This document shows positions 26,622 through 35,817 of a stretch of 57,988 nt of DNA, piece by piece (the stretch's first letter is position 1; every line of letters begins with the position of its first letter). Origin of the DNA: an uncultured Woeseiaceae bacterium (lineage in GTDB: Bacteria > Pseudomonadota > Gammaproteobacteria > Steroidobacterales > Woeseiaceae); the NCBI GenBank assembly GCA_905182415.1, contig CAJJBK010000015.1:1-57988 (forward strand). Direction: 5' to 3'. Made by a program: the position numbers and the translations under genes. Under the pieces are notes generated by a model. It was not told where the DNA came from, ran no database searches, and was given only the letters and a program-made list of their open reading frames with translations.

Positions 26622-28217
26622 TCACCCTTTCATGGATCTTGCATGAAGCTTTTCAATCTGTGCCCATGCGGACTCAATGGCGCCAACTTGCCAACCTGGT
26701 AAACCACTTACGTGATCACCAGCAAAATAAACTCGACCTTGCGGCTCTCTTAGGATGGACATATGTTTCTGGCGATCCGCCGGTGACCAAGCTGACCACC
26801 CAGCCTCACTATAGCGAGTAAGGTGCCAGTCAATCGAAAAAGCTTTGCCATCATAGTGTTTACGAAATTGGCCTGGGTGTATTGGTTCGCTTCGATTAAC
26901 TGCTTGCTTGATTTTTTGAGCCATTGAAAGTTCGCCATGAACGACTGCTGCACGACCAAATGTATATGCACTCTGGACGATACCTTTTTTGCCGCAGAAG
27001 CCATAAGAGGGATAAATGACCGTGTGCCCAGGAATTCCTCGCGTACTCGAGCCACCATATATTTGGTCATCTTCTTCCCAGAAACGACGATTCATTTGTA
27101 ACGATAATTTACCTACCGTCATTTTCCGCGGAGCATCCATGGCTTCTTTACATCTATCGGACAAGTCCGTCTGAAGTTTGGAGAGTATCCCCAATGGAAG
27201 GGTAGTAATGCAGTAGTCTGCTTTTTGAACGCTTACCTCTCCAGTGACATTGTTGCGATAAGTTATGCTGACACCATTTTCGTCTTGTCTTAATTCTTGG
27301 ACTTCAGCATTAAAGGTAATCGCATCGCCCACTGCACGTTCGAATCCACGAGCAATCTGATCCATTCCACCGACAGGTTGAAACATTGTTGCCGGATGAT
27401 CAATTGTGGTGACTCCCTGGAATGTATTACCTAGTCCTGATTGCAGTATTTCTTTCAATGCTATGGCTTTTGAGGCAATACTGGTGCCCATGGGGTTGAA
27501 TTCAGATTGACCTCTATGGATGGTTCCTTTGTAGCTTAAATCATTCGCATCTAGAAAGCCCTCGCGAATAAGATAGTCGGTGAGTTTCTCTCTGTCTCGG
27601 TTGGTTAGCTGTTCATCGAGCGCCCCCTGATCTGTGAGTTTAGCCAGTAACTCGGAGGTATAACCTCTCATATCAGCCTTGATTTCTCGCTTGCGAACTC
27701 GTCGACCAGCTAAAGGCCCACCAGCTTTATCAAACTGAAGATAACCTAAATCATTTTCTTGAATCATAGCTTCCATAGGGACACCAAATTTACGTATGTA
27801 ATGGAAAACTGCATGATGGAAGCTAGGCAGGCGCCAAGGACCATGATTAAAATACTGACCCTCATCGAAATCACAAGTGCGAGTTTCACCATCAACTGTT
27901 GTAGTTTTAAAGCCAGCACGTGAAGATTGACATCGCCCTCCTGCAAATGCGCGAGCCTCTATAATTTGGCAGTTATAACCACGTAAACCTAGCTCGTAAG
28001 CGGAGGTCATGCCGGCAAGTCCTGCACCTAAAATTAACACCTTTGTTCCATTGGGGTTACCCATTAGGTTAGGCGGCGCTTCTGCTGCAGAAGCTATTCC
28101 CATATCCCAGCCATTCAATGCCGAAATTACTCCAGATACTCCACCAACGACAGCAAACGCCTCAAGAAATTCTCGTTTAGTAATTTTATGAGGTTGATCA
28201 GGCTTGGAATTAGCCAT
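26622..28217 (-). CDS. Flavin-dependent amine oxidase with Tat-like signal
   Basis: FAD-binding amine oxidase family protein of 531 residues. The Rossmann start is VLILGAGLAGMTSAYELG (60-77), Glu87 ends the second strand, GGRC (93-96) follows, and the C-terminal flavin motif is GRVYFAGDHVSGLPGWQ. The N-terminus TKREFLEAFAVVGGVSG has the shape of a twin-arginine signal but with Lys-Arg, then a hydrophobic stretch and an Ala-rich cleavage region near 42-47, suggesting export in folded, FAD-loaded form. Sampled stretches of the gene run at about 40-50% GC against about 35% in neighbouring genes, suggesting a different origin. The substrate is unknown. yceI2 lies 23 bases upstream on the same strand. 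Confidence 0.87.
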   Translation of the reverse strand: MANSKPDQPHKITKREFLEAFAVVGGVSGVISALNGWDMGIASAAEAPPNLMGNPNGTKVLILGAGLAGMTSAYELGLRGYNCQIIEARAFAGGRCQSSRAGFKTTTVDGETRTCDFDEGQYFNHGPWRLPSFHHAVFHYIRKFGVPMEAMIQENDLGYLQFDKAGGPLAGRRVRKREIKADMRGYTSELLAKLTDQGALDEQLTNRDREKLTDYLIREGFLDANDLSYKGTIHRGQSEFNPMGTSIASKAIALKEILQSGLGNTFQGVTTIDHPATMFQPVGGMDQIARGFERAVGDAITFNAEVQELRQDENGVSITYRNNVTGEVSVQKADYCITTLPLGILSKLQTDLSDRCKEAMDAPRKMTVGKLSLQMNRRFWEEDDQIYGGSSTRGIPGHTVIYPSYGFCGKKGIVQSAYTFGRAAVVHGELSMAQKIKQAVNRSEPIHPGQFRKHYDGKAFSIDWHLTRYSEAGWSAWSPADRQKHMSILREPQGRVYFAGDHVSGLPGWQVGAIESAWAQIEKLHARSMKG

Positions 28218-28240
28218 TGAGTCTTTCTCCCAGCAGTCGA

Positions 28241-28792
28241 TTATTGTTGTAATTTTAGTTCTATTTGGACACCAACTTCATTCGCAATCCAATTGGTTGC
28301 ATCCCAGCCAATACCGAAAAGCAGACGTTTAACTTCAAAGGTACCAGAGAATTTTGCTTGTCCTTCAGAGCTTTCGAATTCAAAAATCATTGTGATTGGT
28401 TGACTAACTCCGACAATAGTTAGTTTTCCATGAGCGGCATAGGTACCATTATCCAGTTTTTCCAGACGCTCAGATTCAAATTTAGAATTAGGAAAGCTTT
28501 CAGGATTGAACCAATCTGGTTCCATTAAATATGCATCATATTCTGCATCGCCCGAATCAGCAGAATTCATTTTTACTTCACCGGTAATTTTTCCATCTTC
28601 GGGATTAGCTGGATCAAAGTTAATTATTGCCGAGAAAACATCAAATCGCCCTCGAAATGCCGCACCTTCAAGTGCACCTATAAAACGGACATTCCCTTCA
28701 TCTTCTATGAGCTTCCATTCTGTAGCTTCAGCTTTCGCTGAAATACTTGTAAATAGCACTAAGAATATGAACCATTTTAAGTGTTTTCTCAA
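28241..28792 (-). CDS. YceI family periplasmic protein (second of two)
   Basis: A 183-residue exported YceI protein: signal peptide about 1-22 (after MRKHLKWF, ending SAKAEA), then the lipocalin-like barrel with FRGRFDVFSAIINFDPANP, the conserved SFPNSKFESE, GKLTIVGVSQPITMIFEF and the terminal VGVQIELKLQQ strand. It is a closer match to E. coli YceI than the gene at 25927. It lies immediately upstream of the flavin amine oxidase on the same strand, so the two are probably one operon (23-base gap). A lipid-bound cofactor or substrate shared with the oxidase is possible, inferred from position only. Confidence 0.9.
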   Translation of the reverse strand: MRKHLKWFIFLVLFTSISAKAEATEWKLIEDEGNVRFIGALEGAAFRGRFDVFSAIINFDPANPEDGKITGEVKMNSADSGDAEYDAYLMEPDWFNPESFPNSKFESERLEKLDNGTYAAHGKLTIVGVSQPITMIFEFESSEGQAKFSGTFEVKRLLFGIGWDATNWIANEVGVQIELKLQQ

Positions 28793-28945
28793 AATTTATG
28801 CTCCTTTGGATCGTAAGCTTTTTTATGTTAATTTACTAAACCAATTCTCGCGTATCGTGACATTTAGTCATAGGTTTTGCAATGGTTTTGTGAGCAATAA
28901 ATCTCGTTATTCGTAACCATTAAATCAAATAAATTTAAAACTAAA

Positions 28946-28982
28946 AAATAAGCCAATATGTCAAAAACATACTGGCTTATTT
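28946..28982 (-). terminator. Intrinsic terminator after doxX
   Basis: Arms AAATAAGCCAATATG (28946-28960) and CATACTGGCTTATTT (28968-28982) pair over 15 positions with one mismatch and a 7-base loop. Read on the minus strand the hairpin is followed by a T-rich tail. It begins 9 bases after the doxX stop. Confidence 0.8.
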
Positions 28983-28991
28983 CGCTATATA

Positions 28992-29366
28992 TTAGCTTCT
29001 TTTTTCGTCAACACTCCAAGTGCCACTTCCCTTAGCTGCAATGAAAAGGAAAATAAAGCAGAATGCTACTGCAAGCTCGCCTTTATTGTTGATTGGTAAT
29101 CCACCGCCCATTTTTGAGAAGTGAATAAGCCAATATGCTCCAGCCATCAGACCACTAGAGAGAAATGCGGCTGCTGAAGTACAAAGACCAATCATTATTA
29201 GAGCGCCACCAACAATCTCTATCGGACCCGCCAAGTACTGCATCCAGGTTGCTTCTCCTGCCATAATGGCTTCCATTTTCGGTATCCCATGAAAGATAAA
29301 CATGAATCCTGAGACGATTCTAAGTAATGCGTAAGTTTGTGTTTCATACTGTTTCATAAAGTCCAT
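28992..29366 (-). CDS. DoxX family membrane protein
   Basis: A 124-residue integral membrane protein with four predicted helices (about 10-28, 45-65, 70-85 and 100-118) and the DoxX signature RIVSGFMFIFHGIPKM at 16-31 and GPIEIVGGALIMIGL near 46-60. DoxX proteins are small quinone-related or redox-linked membrane proteins; in Mycobacterium a homologue links superoxide defence to thiosulfate metabolism. A single-gene unit is likely: a strong terminator follows, and the upstream gap of 131 bases holds palindromes that may be its control region. Confidence 0.87.
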   Translation of the reverse strand: MDFMKQYETQTYALLRIVSGFMFIFHGIPKMEAIMAGEATWMQYLAGPIEIVGGALIMIGLCTSAAAFLSSGLMAGAYWLIHFSKMGGGLPINNKGELAVAFCFIFLFIAAKGSGTWSVDEKRS

Positions 29367-29403
29367 ATTTTTTATCCTCTGTTGTTAAAAAGTTTTACCC
29401 CAA

Positions 29404-29433
29404 TCATTAACTTTTCCATTAATGGATAATGAT
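29404..29433. promoter_or_regulatory. Palindromic region upstream of doxX, Fur-box-like half site
   Basis: TCCATTAATGGA (29415-29426) is a perfect 12-base palindrome, flanked by ATCATTA (29404-29410) and TAATGAT (29427-29433), which are inverse copies. GATAATGAT (29425-29433) equals one half of the Fur consensus; the other half is poor. An operator is possible but the regulator is not established. Confidence 0.3.
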
Positions 29434-29497
29434 TATTCTTCAATAGTTACACATATAGTATGACTCTGTCGATTTCGAATGAAACTATTTAAATAAT

Positions 29498-30721
29498 TTA
29501 TGGCATTTTCCAGCGAAAGAATTTTATACTTTCTGACTCTTCGAACAGATTTGATTTACTAACAAGCTCAATATACCCATCTGTTCCAATCAATGAAGCA
29601 AAATCTCCCGATGTATTTGTTTCAACTGGATAGGCCTTTATTTCCCCATTTTCTGAGTTAACTAACCTTACGGGTAAAAAATAAGTTAGGTCTGGCTGAA
29701 ATTTTATTTGTTGCTGTAATTTAACATATTCATCAATAAAAAAATCTCGACCACAGGCTCTCTGTAATACTGGAACTATATAATGCCGACAGCACGTTAT
29801 TGTAGAGACTGGATTTCCAGGTAAAGCAAAGATAAGTTGTTTTTTAGGGCCTATACCAAACCACATGGGTTTACCGGGGCGTTGACGAATTTTATGAAAT
29901 ATATTTTTTACGCCACACTCTTGAAGTACTTGTGGGATAAAGTCCGCTTTACCCATCGACACTCCACCACTAAGAATCAATATATCCGAGCAAATAAGGT
30001 GTTTTTTGATATGCTCTTGTTGGATATTTTTATCATCGACCAAGTGAATATATTCACAATTTTTAAAACCTTGTTGCTCAAGCATCACCATAATGGCTGG
30101 TCCATTCGACATTCTTATTTGATGAGGCAATATTGGTTCACCCGCAGCAATTAACTCATTACCATTAGAGATGATGCAAATTTTAGGATCTGAGCTAACT
30201 TCAATGTATTTCTTGCCACATGATAAGATGAGAGAAATATCCATGGGTTCTATTTTGTGACCGATTCCAAGAACTTCAGTATATTTTTGATGATCTGAAC
30301 CTTGTCGGTGAATATATTGTAGTTTTTGTGGCTGATAATTAGTATCTAGAACAGCAATACCATTATTTGTTTTTATCCACTCTATTGGAATTATGCAGTC
30401 AGTATTTTTGGGTAGTATGGCTCCAGTCATAATTTCGATACAAAAATTCTTATCCTTAAGTGCAATTTGAGCATCGCCAGCAAATTGAGTATTTTCGATA
30501 CTAAATTGATTCACACCTCTTTTTAATGCCTCATAGGAAATGGCAATACCGTCCATAGTGACTCGATCAAATGGCGGTTGATCTCTCTCTGCATAAATGG
30601 GTTCTTTAAGAATTCTACCCACAGATTGAAGGGTATTAATCTTCTCTTTATTGATTATCGGAAGTTGATCAAGAATTAAGTTCATTGCTTCCTGAGATGA
30701 AATCATTTTATTCTGACTCAA
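29498..30721 (-). CDS. moeA: Molybdopterin molybdenumtransferase MoeA
   Basis: Inserts molybdate into adenylylated molybdopterin to form Mo-molybdopterin. The 407-residue protein has DQPPFDRVTMDGIAI (41-55), the conserved PFD..xMDG region of MoeA, GDAQIAL, the C-terminal MoaB/Mog-like domain with ILILSGGVSMGKADF, and ALPGNPVST. It is the last gene of the purine unit, overlapping purD by 14 bases. That is an uncommon location and would link cofactor supply to this long transcript. The window encodes several clients: FdsA, MsrP and the SoxC-type enzyme. Confidence 0.94.
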   Translation of the reverse strand: MSQNKMISSQEAMNLILDQLPIINKEKINTLQSVGRILKEPIYAERDQPPFDRVTMDGIAISYEALKRGVNQFSIENTQFAGDAQIALKDKNFCIEIMTGAILPKNTDCIIPIEWIKTNNGIAVLDTNYQPQKLQYIHRQGSDHQKYTEVLGIGHKIEPMDISLILSCGKKYIEVSSDPKICIISNGNELIAAGEPILPHQIRMSNGPAIMVMLEQQGFKNCEYIHLVDDKNIQQEHIKKHLICSDILILSGGVSMGKADFIPQVLQECGVKNIFHKIRQRPGKPMWFGIGPKKQLIFALPGNPVSTITCCRHYIVPVLQRACGRDFFIDEYVKLQQQIKFQPDLTYFLPVRLVNSENGEIKAYPVETNTSGDFASLIGTDGYIELVSKSNLFEESESIKFFRWKMP

Positions 30722-31988
30722 TAGCTCTGTAACCTATATCATTTCGATGAAACTCATCTTCCCAAGTTATTTTGCCAACAGATTTATAGGAGGTTTGCTG
30801 TGCTTCTTTAGTATTATCTCCCATACCTACAACGCAAAGTACTCGACCACCAGCAGTTAAAAGTTTATCCTTCTCGAGCGATGTTCCGGCATGGAAAACT
30901 TTAGAAGTATCATCCTTCACTGACTCAAGGCCGAATATTTGGTTACCACTTTCATATTTAATTGGATAACCACCTGCAGCCATCACTACACCCAAAGCAA
31001 CTTTTTTACTCCATTGGACGTTATGATTCAAAAGACTACCGTTCAAGGTAGCTTCACATAATTCAACAAAATCAGATTCTAATCGCATCATAATGGGTTG
31101 AGTTTCAGGATCGCCGAATCGACAATTATATTCTAGTATTTTAGGATTACCTGCCCCATCTATCATAAGACCTGCATATAAAAATCCTAAGTAATCAATC
31201 CCATCTTTTTTTAATCCCTCTAAAGTAGGATTAATAATTTCATTCATGACTCTAAGTTTTAGAGCTTCAGTGACAATTGGCGCTGGAGAATAAGCTCCCA
31301 TGCCTCCTGTATTGGGCCCAAGATCATTATTATCTCTGGCCTTATGATCTTGTGAAGTAGCAAGTGAGATCACCTCTGTCCCATCAGTAACGACAATATA
31401 GCTAGCTTCTTCACCGACCAGGAATTCTTCAATTACGATTTTGGAACCAGCTGAACCGAAACTCTTATCACCTAGAATATCTTTCGCGGCGGTTATTGCA
31501 TCATCAACGGTCATGGCTACAAAGACTCCCTTACCTGCAGCTAAACCGTCTGCTTTTACAACAATCGGAGCACCCCTTGATTTAATGTAGGCGATCGCTA
31601 AATTTAGTTCAGAGAAGCATGCATATTCTGCTGTTGGGATATTATGCCGTAATAAAAAGTCTTTGGTAAATGATTTAGAGCCCTCAAGTTGAGCTGCTTT
31701 TGCATTAGGGCCAAAGCATGGAAGACCGGCGGCATTAAACTTATCTACTATACCTAAAACTAATGGAGCTTCTGGTCCGACTATCGTCAATGCTATGTTT
31801 TTTTCTTTCGCAAAAGCTAAAAGGTTTTCAATATCTTCGGCATCAATATTGATATTTTTAACTTTTTCTTCTTTAGCTGTACCTCCATTTCCCGGTGCAA
31901 CATAAATCTGAGTTACTTTTTTTGACTGAGAGCATTTCCATGCGAAAGCATGTTCTCTGCCACCATTACCAATTATTAGTATTTTCAT
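30708..31988 (-). CDS. purD: Phosphoribosylamine-glycine ligase PurD
   Basis: Second step of de novo purine synthesis (GAR synthetase), an ATP-grasp ligase of 426 residues, the standard length. The opening KILIIGNGGREHAFAWK is the N-terminal nucleotide-fold motif; ADGLAAGKGVFVA (about 145-157) and the EYNCRFGDPETQ metal-binding motif follow. It lies 15 bases after purH and overlaps moeA by 14. purH-purD is the usual gammaproteobacterial pair. Confidence 0.97.
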   Translation of the reverse strand: MKILIIGNGGREHAFAWKCSQSKKVTQIYVAPGNGGTAKEEKVKNINIDAEDIENLLAFAKEKNIALTIVGPEAPLVLGIVDKFNAAGLPCFGPNAKAAQLEGSKSFTKDFLLRHNIPTAEYACFSELNLAIAYIKSRGAPIVVKADGLAAGKGVFVAMTVDDAITAAKDILGDKSFGSAGSKIVIEEFLVGEEASYIVVTDGTEVISLATSQDHKARDNNDLGPNTGGMGAYSPAPIVTEALKLRVMNEIINPTLEGLKKDGIDYLGFLYAGLMIDGAGNPKILEYNCRFGDPETQPIMMRLESDFVELCEATLNGSLLNHNVQWSKKVALGVVMAAGGYPIKYESGNQIFGLESVKDDTSKVFHAGTSLEKDKLLTAGGRVLCVVGMGDNTKEAQQTSYKSVGKITWEDEFHRNDIGYRAIESE

Positions 31989-32003
31989 AATTTTGGCCTA
32001 TTC

Positions 32004-33557
32004 CTAATGTCTAAAGTGTCGCATATTAGTAAATACCATTGCGATGCCATGTTCATTGGCCGCAGTTATCACCTCATTATCTCTAAGCGATCCTCCTGGC
32101 TGTATAATTGCACTAACATTATGCTCGGCCGCCGTATCAATCCCATCCCTAAATGGAAAAAACGCATCAGATGAGAGCACTGATCCAGCTACAATTAAAT
32201 TTTCGTCTTGAGCTTTAATAGCAGCAATTTTAGTACTATAAACTCGACTCATTTGACCAGCACCTACTCCAATCGTCATTTTATCTTTACAAAAAACAAT
32301 GGCATTAGATTTAACGAATTTACTGACACGCCATGCAAACAAAAGATCATCTATTTGTTTCTGGGTGGGGATTTTTTCGGTAACAATTTTGAGATCTGAT
32401 TCATTTATCATTCCATTATCGAAGGTCTGAATTAGCATCCCACCAGACACTTTTTTAAATTCAAAATTTTGACCAAGAGCTTTATTCTGATTACCTGTTA
32501 TAAGGACACGAATATTTTCTTTTTTAGTGAGAATATCTTTTGCAGCATCTGTAATTTCAGGAGCTATGATTACTTCAACGAATTGTCTTTCGAGAATCGC
32601 CGATGCTACTTCGTCATCAATAGGACGATTAAATGCAATGATCCCTCCATATGCGGAGGTGGGATCTGTAGAAAATGCTCTTTGATATGCTTTTAAAATA
32701 CTTTGGTTAACTGCTACTCCACAGGGATTGGCGTGCTTTACGATGACGCATGCGGGCTCTATAAATTGATTGACGCAGTCATAAGCAGCTGCGCTATCCG
32801 AAATATTATTGTATGACAGCTCCTTGCCTTGCAGTTGATTTGCTGAGGCCAAGGAATTATCTTTAGTGACTGACTCATCTTTATAAAAAGCCGCTTCCTG
32901 ATGGGGATTTTCACCATAACGAAGTTTTGAGATTAATTCCCCTGTATAAAAAAATCGATCTGTAAAAGTCTTTTGTGAAAAAGATCGGCTTAGATATTGG
33001 GTTATTGATGCATCATAACTTGCGGTATGACCAAAAGCTTTCGCTGCAAGTTGTTGTCGGTAATCAAGAGCTAGGTTGTTATTATCTAGTTTTTCTAAAA
33101 ATTCATCATAATCACCTGGATCAACAAGGACAGCCACACCATCGTGATTTTTTGAGGCACCTCTAATCATCGCGGGTCCACCGATATCAATATTTTCAAT
33201 GGCTTCCTTAAGCGTGGTAGTTGGATTGCTTATTGTTTCTTTGAAAGGGTATAAATTAACTACTAATAAATCGATGGGTTCAATCTTATGGTTTTGCATC
33301 ACCGCATCATCAATCCCTCTTCTTCCAAGCAAGCCACCATGAATTATTGGATGCAGGGTTTTTACTCTTCCATCCATAATTTCTGGAAAACCAGTTTTTT
33401 CAGATACTTCTTTGGCAGGAATATTTGCACCTCGAAGTGCATTATATGTTCCTCCGGTAGATAAAATTTCAACACCATGTTGATTTAAAGAGTTTGCCAA
33501 ATCGATAAGACCACTCTTATCCGAAACACTAATTAGTGCGCGGGTAATTTTAAACAT
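32004..33557 (-). CDS. purH: Bifunctional AICAR transformylase/IMP cyclohydrolase PurH
   Basis: Last two steps of IMP synthesis. It has 517 residues with the N-terminal cyclohydrolase (MGS-like) domain beginning [12 protein letters not shown], with GRVKTLHP at about 63-70, and the larger transformylase domain containing [11 protein letters not shown] (about 267-277) and the [11 protein letters not shown] loop near the C-terminus. Family length is about 510-530. It follows fis by 12 bases, so both are probably on one message that starts further upstream, at or before dusB. Confidence 0.97.
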   Translation of the reverse strand: MFKITRALISVSDKSGLIDLANSLNQHGVEILSTGGTYNALRGANIPAKEVSEKTGFPEIMDGRVKTLHPIIHGGLLGRRGIDDAVMQNHKIEPIDLLVVNLYPFKETISNPTTTLKEAIENIDIGGPAMIRGASKNHDGVAVLVDPGDYDEFLEKLDNNNLALDYRQQLAAKAFGHTASYDASITQYLSRSFSQKTFTDRFFYTGELISKLRYGENPHQEAAFYKDESVTKDNSLASANQLQGKELSYNNISDSAAAYDCVNQFIEPACVIVKHANPCGVAVNQSILKAYQRAFSTDPTSAYGGIIAFNRPIDDEVASAILERQFVEVIIAPEITDAAKDILTKKENIRVLITGNQNKALGQNFEFKKVSGGMLIQTFDNGMINESDLKIVTEKIPTQKQIDDLLFAWRVSKFVKSNAIVFCKDKMTIGVGAGQMSRVYSTKIAAIKAQDENLIVAGSVLSSDAFFPFRDGIDTAAEHNVSAIIQPGGSLRDNEVITAANEHGIAMVFTNMRHFRH

Positions 33558-33569
33558 TGCTTGCCTTTA

Positions 33570-33848
33570 TTAGTTAATTGAATATGTTTTTAATTTTTTT
33601 CTTAGCGTGCCACGATTAATTCCCAAAATTTCAGCTGCTTGGCTTTGATTTCCATTTGTATACTTCATTACGGCTTGGAATAAAGGCTCTTCAACTTGAC
33701 CTAAAACTAAGTTATATAAATCACCAGGACGATGCCCGTTTAGACTTTCAAAATAAATTTTCAGTGCATTTTTAGTTTGTACGCGCAATAACTTAGTGTC
33801 CATCGATTTGGATTTTTTGATTTCATTTGGCATTTGTTTCTTAGTCAC
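33570..33848 (-). CDS. fis: DNA-binding protein Fis
   Basis: Nucleoid protein and growth-phase regulator, a homodimeric DNA-bending factor. It has 92 residues, near E. coli Fis (98). The C-terminal helix-turn-helix is [20 protein letters not shown] (69-88), almost invariant in the family. The upstream four-helix core with [18 protein letters not shown] (45-62) is also clear. In E. coli it is co-transcribed with dusB and autorepressed; here dusB lies 71 bases upstream on the same strand, so that arrangement is kept. Confidence 0.95.
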   Translation of the reverse strand: MTKKQMPNEIKKSKSMDTKLLRVQTKNALKIYFESLNGHRPGDLYNLVLGQVEEPLFQAVMKYTNGNQSQAAEILGINRGTLRKKLKTYSIN

Positions 33849-33919
33849 TTTATTACGATTCCTAATGCATTATCCAAAAAAATAATGGATAAGTTATTCC
33901 GATAGACGGGTCAATTTCT

Positions 33920-34885
33920 TTATTTTAGGGATTGAAAATATTCTTTTACTAGACCTATTTGTTCGTTCGCATTTATAGCTCTCACTGCTTTCGCTCTAAA
34001 ATCTTTTGAATTATCTAAATACATACAGTACCAATTTAGATGCTTTCTAGCTAATCTTACTCCAAGCTGCTCCCCATAAAAATCATACAAATCAAATAAG
34101 TGTTCAAGCATAGTATCACGGACATTATTTTTTTCTAGCGGGGTAATATGTTTTCCTTCATTTAAATAGTAATTTAATTCACGAAAAATCCAAGGCTTTC
34201 CTTGCGAAGATCTTCCAATCATTAAAGCATCAGCATTGCTTTTTTTTAATACTTCTATGGATTTTTCTGGAGAATTAATATCACCATTTGCAATGACTGG
34301 AATAGAAATCGATTTTTTTATATGCGCTATTGTATCGTACTCTGCTTTTCCACCAAAACGACATGCTCTAGTTCGGCCATGAATTGTAATTGCCTTTATA
34401 CCGCTATTCTCAGCAATATGAGCTACTTCTATTCCATTTCGCTCATCTGGGTTCCAACCGGTTCGCATTTTAAGAGTTACTGGTACATCAACTGAATTTA
34501 CAACTGCCTCAAGTATGAGCTTTATTTTTTTTGTATCCCTCATAAGTGCTGAACCTGCAAGTTTATTGCATACTTTTTTTGCCGGACAACCCATATTTAT
34601 ATCGATTATTTGAGCTCCTTTTTCGACACAAAGCTGAGCGGCAATGGAGAGTAGTTTTGGTTCTGAACCTGCAATTTGAACTACCCTTGGTTCTATATTC
34701 ATATCTAGATTGAGCCTATTTTTGGATTTTGTGGTTTTCCATAAGCTAATATCAGCAGTAGTCATTTCAGAAACTGTCATTCCAGCACCAAATTTTTTGC
34801 ATAATCTTCTAAATGGCGCATCAGTGATTCCCGCCATTGGTGCCAATATAAACGGGCTATCTAATTTGTATTCTCCAATTTTCAA
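33920..34885 (-). CDS. dusB: tRNA-dihydrouridine synthase DusB
   Basis: FMN enzyme reducing uridine to dihydrouridine in the tRNA D-loop. The 321-residue TIM-barrel protein opens with PFILAPMAGITDAPFR (10-25), has the catalytic cysteine in NMGCPAKKV (Cys100), LKMRTGWN and the ITIHGRTR phosphate-binding region. It is upstream of fis, as in E. coli, which supports DusB over DusA or DusC. It lies 18 bases after prmA. Confidence 0.95.
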   Translation of the reverse strand: MKIGEYKLDSPFILAPMAGITDAPFRRLCKKFGAGMTVSEMTTADISLWKTTKSKNRLNLDMNIEPRVVQIAGSEPKLLSIAAQLCVEKGAQIIDINMGCPAKKVCNKLAGSALMRDTKKIKLILEAVVNSVDVPVTLKMRTGWNPDERNGIEVAHIAENSGIKAITIHGRTRACRFGGKAEYDTIAHIKKSISIPVIANGDINSPEKSIEVLKKSNADALMIGRSSQGKPWIFRELNYYLNEGKHITPLEKNNVRDTMLEHLFDLYDFYGEQLGVRLARKHLNWYCMYLDNSKDFRAKAVRAINANEQIGLVKEYFQSLK

Positions 34886-34903
34886 TAGTATTACCTAGTT
34901 AGA

Positions 34904-35800
34904 TTATTTTTTCGAACCACATATTAAAGACCATTCATTGTGATGTGATGAAGAATCAAAGGTTACAAAAGATCTGTATGCATTTTCAATAAGTTTAACT
35001 TGACTGATCAGTATCCCTGAAATACCAATAATCCCATTTCTTTTTAGCATTTTAGTCAGTAATGGAGCGAGCATTATGAGAGGTTCTGCAAGTATATTAG
35101 CCACAATAACATCATATTTTTCTGAGCTATCATTAATTTTATCGTAAACAAAAATATTTTTTTCTATATTATTTTTTAGGGCATTTATTGTTGTTGCTTT
35201 AATTGCTTGTGGATCTATATCTATCGCTGTTACTTTGCTTGCGCCAAGCTTTAAAGCGCTGATTCCGAGAATTCCAGAACCGCATCCATAATCCAATATA
35301 CTTTTATTTTCTAAGTCTAGTGAATCGAGCCACTCAAGGCATAGTTTTGTTGTTGAGTGAGTTCCAGTACCAAATGCCAAACCAGGATCAAGACGGACTA
35401 TGACCTTACCTTTACTCTGACCACTGTATTCTTCGGGATATATCCAAAGATTCCTGCCAAAGCACATAGGCTTAAAATCTTTCATCCATTCCCTCTCCCA
35501 TTCTCGCCCAATGAGTTTCTTGACGGTATGTTCGGGTAGTTCTTTTATCTCGAGAGATATCAATAAATCATATTTTAGAGATTCAAAATCAGTATCAATT
35601 GAAAAGAGGCCTGTTATAAGGCTATTTTTCCAGTAAGGGGTTTTACCTGGTAATGGTTCATATATAGGCTCTGTACCAGCATCACTATAAGTTATAGATG
35701 CAGCGTTATGCCTATTGAATATCTTTTCCACGCATTTTTTATTGAGCGAACCGAGGGACAGTTCAAATTGGTACCAGTCAGTATAATTTGATGGGTCCAT
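34904..35800 (-). CDS. prmA: Ribosomal protein L11 methyltransferase PrmA
   Basis: S-adenosylmethionine-dependent enzyme methylating several amines of ribosomal protein L11. It has 298 residues with the N-terminal substrate-recognition domain (1 to about 100), FGTGTH (143-148), the SAM motif ILDYGCGSGILGI (168-180) and the VANILAEPLI motif near the active site. The opening MDPSNYTDWYQFEL is slightly longer than usual but has no better downstream start. It is between accC and dusB, the standard order. Confidence 0.96.
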   Translation of the reverse strand: MDPSNYTDWYQFELSLGSLNKKCVEKIFNRHNAASITYSDAGTEPIYEPLPGKTPYWKNSLITGLFSIDTDFESLKYDLLISLEIKELPEHTVKKLIGREWEREWMKDFKPMCFGRNLWIYPEEYSGQSKGKVIVRLDPGLAFGTGTHSTTKLCLEWLDSLDLENKSILDYGCGSGILGISALKLGASKVTAIDIDPQAIKATTINALKNNIEKNIFVYDKINDSSEKYDVIVANILAEPLIMLAPLLTKMLKRNGIIGISGILISQVKLIENAYRSFVTFDSSSHHNEWSLICGSKK

Positions 35801-35817
35801 ATTATTAATATACTAGA

